DNA of 64,000 bases from Lantana camara (taxonomy: Eukaryota > Streptophyta > Magnoliopsida > Lamiales > Verbenaceae), in NCBI GenBank assembly GCA_037501455.1, contig CM074856.1:45041001-45105000 (forward strand). The letters are read 5' to 3'. The position numbers and the translations under genes were made by a program. The notes under the pieces were generated by a model. That model had not been told where the DNA came from. It made no database searches and saw only the letters and a list, made by a program, of their open reading frames with translations. Each line of letters starts with the position of its first letter. Position 1 is the first letter of the stretch. Below, one piece after another: positions 57,046-64,000 of the stretch.

Positions 57046-57206
57046 TGTTGAAGAGTAAAAAGATGAGAGAAAAGGTGTATGTATTTCATTATTCTTGTGT
57101 GTATCGGTTACAGAGGAAACAAAAAAAAATAAATAGACCATCAACCCTAATCAAATCCCATAACAAAAGGGATTAGGGGATCTTTCCTAATTTATTAAGG
57201 TCAACA
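57046..57206 (-). repeat. 5' LTR of copia B
   Basis: 161 bp, same sequence as the 3' LTR except for 9 instead of 10 A in the run. Confidence 0.96.
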
Positions 57207-57713
57207 ACTAGCACGTTCGTGGTTTTCTGGGATTCTCCACGTATACCGCTCGTCCTAGTAAATGGGCGCCATCATCGTTTTCACTTCTCCCACGGTAACT
57301 GTGCTGGGAGTCTCGTCGGGCGTGCGCTCGGTAGCCTGGTAACCTGATCCTTCACCCTCGTTAAGCCCTTTGGATTTCTGGGATTTCTTGCTTTTTCCTT
57401 TGTCACGGGCTCTTTCTGAAGGCCCGGTTATGGCTTCAGCCACTGGAAGCGGGTTCGCGACGGCCACCGTCATAGTATGGCGGTGAGGGTGGGTGGTACT
57501 CTGAGTTATGGGGAGAACAACCCCTTGCCTTTCCGCCTCCATCACCAGATTCATCTCCTCAAAGAGAGGATCCACTCCGCCAGGATTCCTATCCTCCATG
57601 GCCATCACCGCCGCCCCCAACTCCTCATCTCTGGGGGAATCGGGGGAAGAGGAACTCTCAGTGGCCATTTCCTGGATTTCACGGGCGAATTCTTCAACAT
57701 GTTGGTTAGCCAT

Positions 57714-58343
57714 GGCAGAGGCTGAGATTTGGGAGAGGTTTAATCTGGGTTAGAGAATGGGAGTTTTCTGGAAAGAAATTAGGATTCCCTAAAGGAGTAA
57801 AATCTAAGAGATTACAAAGTCCTAAAGTCCGAATCTAAAGTTAACAGAGTTAAAAAATTACGCTGGAAGTTTACCTTGTAGGTTTCTGAGAAAATCTGGG
57901 AGAAAGGTTGAAGATGCTCTAAGAACTGGTGTGCGAGAGAATTCTTTTTGCAAAGGATGCTTGGAAGTTCTGAATGCGTAAAGAGTAGCAAGATTTCAGA
58001 ATCCCGTACTTATAGGGATGGGAGTTGGTACCTTTTTCGGCAATGAATTCAAAATGGTAATCATTTCCCGCCTAGGAAACCGCCCACTTTATGGAACCGT
58101 CACATGCTTTCCAATGCTCACGCGCCCCACGTGCGCCCGCATTTAATGCTCTGACGTTTCGGATACTCAAAAACAGTACAACGCTCAGTGCAAAAGCATT
58201 ACGAGCGGTCAATTGAAAAGATCGCATTAATGGCACAATCAGAGGAAAAATTGCTCAACACGCCAAGTCCTATACGAGCGTTACATGCGAAAGATAGAAC
58301 GTGTCAAAATTCTACAGTCCTTATCACTAAGGACTACAGAATT
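57714..58343 (-). promoter_or_regulatory. Upstream region of the antisense gene (TATA-like box and 5'-UTR intron)
   Basis: On the minus strand CCCTATAAGTACGGG places a TATA-like box at 58008-58015, about 300 bp before the ATG. Between them lies a likely leader intron: donor CAAG|GTAAAC at 57874/57873 and acceptor TTTCTTTCCAG ending at 57768 (107 bp). This suggests transcription from an internal promoter rather than from the LTR. All by inspection. Confidence 0.5.
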
Positions 58344-58355
58344 TGGGGGGCAAAA

Positions 58356-59168
58356 TGATGGGGTCAAAATACGATCGTCCCACGTTAGGACACGTGGCAT
58401 CACCGAGATGATGACATCTGTCTCCCCAAGGCAGCACCCATCAGCGCACGAGCGCTAAGCGCAACGAGCGCAATCCTTCTTCATGAGTTAAGCCCAACAA
58501 GCGCTGTCACTCTCACGAGCGTCCTACATACTAAATGATTGGCACGCCAACGTGCCAAGGGAGCCCTCTTCGAGCGTCACACTCCCTCAGAGTGGCCTCC
58601 CCTTCGGCTCGTCACTTGAACTGGAGCCTTCATTCCCCCCAGCGGATATCTTGGCCTCCAATACTCCAGGTTGTCACGAGCGCGCTCTCAAACCCTCGTT
58701 ACCAACCACCCAAATGGCTCTCTGACACAACGTACATGCCCGCGCACCTGCCACTGTTGCCAGCACCAACTTTTGGCCGCTTTTGCAGAAGATTCCTCCT
58801 AGGTTTCTCTCTCATGGCGCCACGTGTTAGGGCAACATTCGGCCAGAACCACTTGAGGCAAATGACCAAAGGGCCCTTGACCCTCAACTATAAATAGCTA
58901 AAGTCATCTTCTACACAAGTAAGCATTCTTCATCACTGAAACTGTGACTGAACTTACATTTCTCCTTCATACCTTGAACTGACTTGAGCGTCGGAGAGCC
59001 AAACTGGGTATCACCCCCAGTTCCCCCAGCTTGGCCTTCTGACTTTTATTGTGCTTGTCCCAACAGGTAGAACCCCCTTTCTCATTTCCGGCGAAGCTCC
59101 GGTGGTTTCTTCCACAATTACAAATCGTAAAGTGATCGGATTCGGACCTTCACATTCTGAACCCATCA
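58356..59168 (+). repeat. 3' LTR of gypsy copy 2
   Basis: 813 bp, same ends as the 5' LTR. TATAAATA at 58889-58896. Preceded by the polypurine tract TTTGGGGGGCAAAA. Confidence 0.96.
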
Positions 59169-59220
59169 GTACGATTCATTCCAAATATTCGGGTACAAAA
59201 ATGTTTACCTCTTCCTAATA

Positions 59221-60044
59221 ATGATAGTTGTTACATTGTCATATAACCTAATAATTTACCCAAAAAAAAAAAAAAAAAATACATAACCTAATACAAAAAA
59301 ATTAATTAATCTAGTATACAAACTTAATCATACCGACAAAATTTCAATGTAACCAAATTTAATCCATAGAAAGTGTTCTAATGCGAGATGACTAATTAAG
59401 ATGTTACATTTTCGGAGAGCTGTCCTTTTAAAGATGTGAACCTCATACGGACCAATTATCCACGCGCTTAGGGAGGCGCGTGCGCTCCTTTTTCCAACTT
59501 AGCGTAAAAACGATGTCACTTATTCATTGTCCGACAGCGACAGCTCCGCTGCCGCTTGCCGGTCTGATGACGCCATATTGCAGACTCGGCAAGCCGAATC
59601 AGCCGAGCCGAGCTGTTTCTAACATTGGCTTAGCTTAGCCGTGATAGGGCAGCGCGTTAAGTAGTAATCCAGTGGGGGCAGGTGTATCGTAACTTGGCAG
59701 CTTTCTCAACTATTATCTTTATTTTTTTTATTTTTACGTTTGGTTATATAACAGCTACACCTGTACTACTACTACTACTTTCAGCTTAATGTCTAAATTG
59801 ACTCTCTATAATTAAACGACTTTACTTTTCTACTTTCTATTTATTATTATTCATTACTTTTATGAATTGTTAGGTAACACTTAAGTACTCGATTTTACTC
59901 CCTGTCATTAGTCTAAGTAACTAGTTATCTAGGTACAATTTGTTGACAAAATTCTCTATGTTGCGGTTTATTTATTATGAGTTCGAATTTAACCGAATTA
60001 AATAACTAAATTATAAGATTTTCCTCTCCAAAAAAAAAGTAATA
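59221..60044. other. Intergenic DNA
   Basis: No supported gene. 59450-59650 is GC-richer and contains short palindromic words (GGAGGCGCGTGCGCTCC, GCCGAGCCGAGCTG) that may be a worn transposon end. Confidence 0.45.
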
Positions 60045-60505
60045 CTTTAAAGTCCCTTAGAATTAGATCTTTTATAATTTTAGTTCCTTAACTTTATAAT
60101 TAAACATATTTAATCTCATTATTTTTAAAAAGTTGCAATCTGGTCCTATCTGTTAAATAATCGATGACAAAACTACTCTTCATTAAGTTGTTTTTTTGCG
60201 GGAGTTTGCTTATTAATACCCCATTTTAGCACCCTGAATCAATTTTGAAGTATTACTCTAAATCACTCTTATTAAGGTAATATAGTATTAAAATGAGTAA
60301 AATTCCACAAAAATAACCTAATTAACAATAATTTTTTCCCAAAATTATAATTTACGGCCTCAAATTGCACTTAACGGCAAAAATATATTTCACGTCAATT
60401 AGTTGATGAATGAGACCAGAATTATAACTTTTTGAAAATAATGAAATTAAATATATCCAATTTCAAAGATATGAGATTAACATTATAAAATGTCTAATCC
60501 TATCA
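60045..60505. mobile_element. Long-TIR MITE, about 460 bp
   Basis: The left arm (60045-60180) and the reverse complement of the right arm (60365-60505) align in order: TTAGAATTAGATCTTTTATAAT/TTAGACATTTTATAAT-like, ATTTAATCTCATTATTTTTA/ATTTAATTTCATTATTTTCA, AAAAAGTTGCAATCTGGTCC/AAAAAGTTATAATTCTGGTC, then AATCGATGAC/AATTGACGTG. Arms are diverged, there is no coding content, and the target duplication could not be fixed. Confidence 0.55.
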
Positions 60506-61311
60506 GGCTAAAAATATAATGTGGTCAAACGTAAATAAATAAGTAATAATTTGGGTTATAATATAGAAAATGAAAATAGTAAGGAAAATATGAGAAAATG
60601 AGGAAAAGCCAAGACACAACTGGCAGGTGGCTCCGCCAACCTGCTGCAGACACCGCGTTGGCCCCACTTCCAGCCTGTGCTGCATTTCCCATTTTACCCT
60701 TCTTCTAAAACCACTCTAAACTAATCATTTAGTAAAACAATCTCTTAAGCTAAAAAGTAAACCCCCATTAATCAATTGGTAATCAAAGCTTTTGCATTTG
60801 GGGGTTTTCGCCCCCGGCTCCACTTTCCAATTCCCCCCTCTCTTCACCTCTACTTTACTCTCTTTACCTTTTTGATTCCCAAGCAATCTCTTCCCCCATT
60901 TTATTCCCTTGCTCAGCCTAAGATGTGTCTTTCCCACCATTTTCCTTCATATTTTAATTAAAATGAGTACAAAATTAAATAAGTCTAAAAGTAAGGTTCC
61001 AAACCCATGTCCCACTCCCAACTTTCACTACAAAACACACGCATACACACACAGATTGGTGTTAAAACGACAGCGTATCGTTCCCTTTCACATGCTTTAA
61101 TATTCCACCAAACAACATAACATAACCCACTACCCAAAGCCAAGTCAGTACTGCACATTCGTCCTCTCTCAAACCCCATTCTTCATCGTTTCAAAAAAAA
61201 AAAAAACCCCATTCTTCTTAAGAGAGAGAGAGAGAGAGAAACCAAAACCAGCGCCATTAATATACTTCTTGTTCTAGAGTGAGAATCTCGAGTTTTCGTC
61301 GCTGTGTCGTC
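60506..61311 (+). other. Upstream region of the FLA gene
   Basis: No gene supported. It contains pyrimidine-rich stretches (60820-60900) and a (GA)n tract at 61221-61239, probably in the 5' leader. No convincing TATA box was picked. Confidence 0.45.
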
Positions 61312-63802
61312 ATGGATTCTCAGATCTATGGCGTCCCCAATCGCCTGTTCCTCGTTGTTTTCGTTTTTCTAGCCGTCGCCGCTTCGGCATTGCCGGAAAA
61401 TTCCACGGCGAAGGCCACCTCCGGCGGTCAAATCAATTCCAACTCGGTTCTGGTAGCGCTTTTGGATTCCCACTACACTGAGCTGTCCGAGCTGGTGGAG
61501 AAAGCCCTTTTGTTGCAGACGCTTGAAGAAGCTGTATCGAAGCACAATATCACCATTTTTGCTCCCAGGAATGAGGCCCTCGAGAGGGATTTGGACCCGG
61601 AGTTCAAGCGGTTTTTGCTCGAGCCTGGGAATCTGAAATCCCTCCAGAATCTGCTTCTTTTCCACATGATTCCGTCTCGCATTGAGTCGAAACACTGGCA
61701 ACAGGTGAACAAGAAGAAGCCCGTACACCACACCAGCCTTTGCCCCGACGCCCGCGACGAGAAGATCCAACTCCGTGAGAAAAACGGCGAGAAAATTGCC
61801 GGCATCGCCAAGGTTTTCAAATCGGATGACATTATCCGCCCCGATGGAATCATCCACGGCATTGAGAGGCTATTAGTCCCCAAATCGGTGCAACAGGAGT
61901 TCAACGCCCGCCGCAGCTTGAGGACCACCTCCGCCGTCATACCGGAGGGAGCACCGGAAGTCGACCCCAGAACTCACCGCCTGAAGAAACCAGCACCACC
62001 GGTTCCCGTCGGCGCGCCTCCGGTTCTCCCGATCTACGACGCCATGGCCCCCGGCCCATCCCTAGCTCCAGCGCCGGCTCCCGGCCCCGGCGGACCCCAC
62101 CACCACTTCGACGGCGAAAGCCAGGTCAAGGATTTCATCCAAACCCTCCTGCATTACGGTGGGTACAACGAGATGGCGGATATTTTGGTGAATCTGACCT
62201 CACTCGCCACAGAAATGGGAAGACTAGTCTCTGAAGGATATGTGCTCACAGTTCTGGCACCCAACGATGAAGCCATGGCTAAGTTAACTACAGACCAGCT
62301 GAGTGAACCCGGTGCGCCGGAGCAAATCATGTACTATCATCTGATACCGGAGTACCAAACGGAGGAGAGTATGTACAATGCCGTGAGGAGATTCGGGAAG
62401 GTTAAATATGATACTCTGAGATTGCCGCATAAGGTTGCGGCGGAGGAAGCTGATGGGTCCGTCAAATTCGGGCAAGGTGAAGGATCTGCTTATCTATTTG
62501 ACCCGGACATTTACACCGACGGGAGAATCTCTGTTCAGGGAATCGATGGGGTTCTCTTCCCGGCGGAAGAAAGCAAAGCTCCTAAAGCTGTTCCTGTTAC
62601 CAAGATTGCTTCTAAGCCCAGAAGAGGTATGCATTTTTTCTCCCAAATCTTCTAATTTATTCGTCGATTTATTCTTCTTTGATGTGGGCTCTGTTTTCCA
62701 ATCATTGTTTATATTTTGCCGTATTTTGCTTCAATCGATTATTTATTTGGTGAAAATTGGATAAATTAGGGTTTGCATATTAGGGGTTTTTATACGAGTC
62801 ACCGGAACTGTTCATAGGGCAAAGAATCTCTCCGGTTACCTCAAATTTCCGGTTGAAATTCTGGCGATTTCCGGCGGATCATTTCTTGTTTAATTAGTTG
62901 ACATCTTCCATCTTGAGCTAGTGGATTGACATTGCTAAACACATTAATTAAAGTAATTTCCATGGTCTTAGAATTAATAATATGCTTTATTAATTATTGT
63001 ATTAATATTTTGTCTCTTGCAAAGACTAAAACACCAACAGTAGGCAAGCTGTTACTCTCAAATTTCACTTTCACTCGTTTACAAATTCCAACCATAAATT
63101 ACTTCATTTTTCAGCAATTAATTAGTTCCATTAACAAGATAATAATATTCTGCATTCACTTAGTAACTCTAATCCTAATTGCCCAAATCCAATTCGGTCG
63201 AACTCTATGTAACTAGGGCAGAAATAAGTATTATCGTACGAGTCTTTATTATTGATTGGGTTCGAAAATGACCGGGTATCGAATCCCTTATTATTAGTTG
63301 AGTTCGATCGAATATCATTTTATTACTATTGCGAATAATATTGTGTCGGTGCAAGATAAAATGGGTAATTATCGTGTAGTGTCGGTTGCAAATAGGAAAC
63401 TTCTGAGATGGTCAACATGTAGGGTTGGTAAACAGAGTTGTTTGATTATGTTGGGGGTGTAGGATAAGTTTGATGGGGTCGAGCGCATAAGATAGAAACC
63501 AGTTTTCCAGCCTAGCCCAGCTGTGGCTTTCATGATAATTATTGATTCTAAAAAGCTTCAATGGTTGATACCAGCCTGTACAATTGACTTAAATTGATGC
63601 CCACTTTATTTTTTCTTGATAATAATTTGTCATATTTTGTTATTAATTATTATTATTATTATTTATTTATTATTAATACAGAATGTGGTTGGAATAAAAA
63701 TGGCTAACAAGTGGGATTTTTATTTTGTCTATTATTATTGCAGGAAAATTGCTGGAAATGGCATGTACAATGCTTGGGGGTGTGCTGTCTACCTGCAATT
63801 AG
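61312..63802 (+). CDS. FLA17: Fasciclin-like arabinogalactan protein, FLA15-18 type (two exons, 457 aa)
   Basis: Exon 1 61312-62626, intron 62627-63743 (GTATGC...TTGCAG), exon 2 63744-63802. Joined frame is 457 residues, close to the ~460 of this subgroup. Signal peptide at residues 1-26 (hydrophobic FLVVFVFLAVAASA, cleavage before LPEN). First fasciclin domain ~45-190 (LVALLDSHYTELSELVE, ITIFAPRNEAL, LLFHMIPSRI, IIHGIERLLVP). Pro/Ala arabinogalactan-type segment at 227-260 (PAPPVPVGAPP, MAPGPSLAPAPAPGPGGP), a site for Hyp O-glycans. Second fasciclin domain ~270-418 (VLTVLAPNDEAM, MYYHLIPEYQT, ISVQGIDGVLFP). The C-terminus (GKLLEMACTMLG...) is short and not a typical GPI signal, as in FLA15-18. 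Role: secreted cell-wall/plasma-membrane-face glycoprotein. ATG 61312 is preferred because the frame extends upstream only through non-ATG codons. FLA17 versus 15/16/18 is not resolved. Confidence 0.93.
62627..63743 (+). other. Intron of the FLA gene (1117 bp)
   Basis: Donor GTATGC after the Arg-Arg codons, acceptor TATTGCAG. If not removed, the frame would end 10 residues later at 62655. AT-rich, no other feature seen. Confidence 0.85.
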
Positions 63803-64000
63803 AATTTTCATACTTCAGAAAAAATGAAAAAAAGAAAATAAAAAAATAAGGGGAGGAGACACAAAGATGCCAAAAGGGTTAGTATTATTATTATTTATAA
63901 ATATATTGCTATTTTTTTATTGGAATTTATGGTTTTTGTTAATTTTTATTGGGTATTAATTTATTATTTTCTTTTTATTGTGTTTTCAGTTTTATAGGAG
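63803..64000 (+). other. 3' UTR of FLA gene
   Basis: AT-rich sequence after the stop codon. No separate gene visible before the window ends. Confidence 0.5.

Larger units (their letters stand above)
52350..57206 (-). mobile_element. Ty1/copia LTR retrotransposon B, apparently intact (4857 bp)
   Basis: LTRs 52350-52511 (162 bp) and 57046-57206 (161 bp) are identical except for one base in an A run. A perfect 5-bp duplication ACTAG flanks it (52345-52349, 57207-57211). Primer-binding site TGGTATCAGAGCC (minus strand, 57033-57045) abuts the 5' LTR; polypurine tract TTGAGGGGGAG (minus strand, 52512-52522) abuts the 3' LTR. One uninterrupted 1489-codon gag-pol frame. Size, short LTRs and organisation suit the Ale/Retrofit group, but the lineage is inferred. 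It interrupts the antisense gene of gypsy copy 2. Confidence 0.97.
50003..57713 (-). pseudogene. Antisense gene carried by the Tat element (spliced, about 880 codons, disrupted)
   Basis: Runs opposite to gag-pol. Exon 1: 57713 to 57207, then 52344 to 51756 after the copia insertion; the codon frame is continuous across the empty site. Intron 51755-51633 (GT...TTGCAG), exon 2 51632-50980 (donor GTAAGT), probable intron to 50894, exon 3 50893-50003. Parts: Ser/Glu-rich N-terminus with KGKSKKSQKSKG; a central domain including PPPGEMAVYVASVSSGGLRF, FPISIPMAHLLNDLNLCPSQ and a conserved NWKEKFIFV, resembling the Pfam 'putative gypsy type transposon' (Transposase_28) family; a basic, Arg/Pro-rich linker with an NLS-like RKRKRM; a long coiled coil; and an acidic tail. 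In-frame stops at 57255 (TAG), 51847 (TAG) and 50891-50893 (TAA at the exon 3 start) plus the copia insertion disable it. Function is unknown. Confidence 0.75.
38747..59168 (+). mobile_element. Ty3/gypsy LTR retrotransposon, Tat lineage, copy 2 (complete, with two nested insertions)
   Basis: Two 813-bp LTRs (38747-39559, 58356-59168) flanked by a perfect 5-bp duplication GTACG (38742-38746, 59169-59173). Primer-binding site follows the 5' LTR and a G-rich polypurine tract (58344-58355) precedes the 3' LTR. Between them: gag (split by an hAT-type element), protease, RT, RNase H, second RNase H, integrase, tandem repeats, and an antisense gene (split by a copia element). Without the insertions it is about 12.9 kb. 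The LTRs differ by 5 substitutions (0.6%), pointing to recent insertion. It sits in the right arm of the MULE-like element at 33029-59211. Confidence 0.96.
33029..59211. mobile_element. MULE-like host element, split into three pieces by nested retrotransposons
   Basis: Own sequence survives at 33029-33079, 38296-38746 and 59169-59211. Joined, the left arm (GGGTTAAATATTTTTTGCAC..., CTTTAGTACTCAATATTT, CAACCTTTGATTTTTGTTCA, TTTTTCCG) and the reverse complement of the right arm (GAGGTAAACATTTTTGTACC..., CTTTAGTACCTAATTTTT, TTCAATTTTTAATTTTTATT, TTTTCCGG) form a long inverted repeat. They are flanked by an imperfect 9-bp duplication TTCTTAATA (33020-33028) / TTCCTAATA (59212-59220). The TIR layout resembles that of the MULE at 8261. 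About 0.5 kb of original sequence, no transposase. Confidence 0.8.

Overview
The window is nuclear DNA of a eudicot plant. It holds spliced genes of plant-only families (a fasciclin-like arabinogalactan protein and an RHF2A-type RING ubiquitin ligase), a nuclear-type tRNA-Cys, AT-rich intergenic DNA, and many plant transposons (Tat-lineage Ty3/gypsy, Ty1/copia, TRIM, MULE, hAT, CACTA). The species cannot be named from the sequence.

Layout. 1-6587: truncated minus-strand Tat-lineage Ty3/gypsy element (LTR, gag, pol). 6588-8260: AT-rich DNA with a long ATT microsatellite and a tRNA-Cys(GCA) gene. 8261-9691: non-autonomous MULE with ~280-bp inverted repeats, a GC-rich interior and a perfect 9-bp target duplication. 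9973-10077: possible 34-residue membrane micropeptide. ~11.33-12.45 kb: decayed long-inverted-repeat element enclosing a small CACTA-like element. 14097-14525: two-exon small membrane protein with an RVxF-like motif. 15.6-17.1 kb: gypsy LTR fragment and an hAT-type MITE. 19495-19947: single-exon Cys-rich plant protein. 24683-27166: RHF2A-like RING E3 ligase, 8 coding exons. 28.8-30.7 kb: cluster of hAT-type MITEs, one inserted into the terminal repeat of another. ~30.8-31.3 kb: LINE-like remnant.

33029-59211 reads as one nested stack. An old MULE-like element (about 0.5 kb of its own sequence, imperfect 9-bp TSD) received a copia element in its left inverted repeat (33080-38295, decayed) and a Tat gypsy element in its right inverted repeat (38747-59168, TSD GTACG). 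The gypsy element then received a 2.7-kb hAT-type element in gag (40554-43250, TSD CCCTCCAC) and an apparently intact copia element (52350-57206, TSD ACTAG) in a gene carried on its antisense strand. LTR comparison gives the age order: older copia (~9% divergence), gypsy (5 substitutions in 813 bp), young copia (no substitutions, one 1-bp length difference).

The most interesting part is the antisense gene in the 3' half of the gypsy element (50003-57713). It has its own TATA-like box, a probable 5'-UTR intron, a frame-preserving GT-AG coding intron and about 880 codons across three exons. Its central part resembles the 'putative gypsy type transposon' family, and its C-terminal part is a coiled coil. 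Three in-frame stops and the copia insertion disable this copy.

59.2-64 kb: a long-inverted-repeat MITE, then a two-exon fasciclin-like arabinogalactan gene (61312-63802) of the FLA15-18 type. The host genes have unrelated functions and show no operon-like arrangement.
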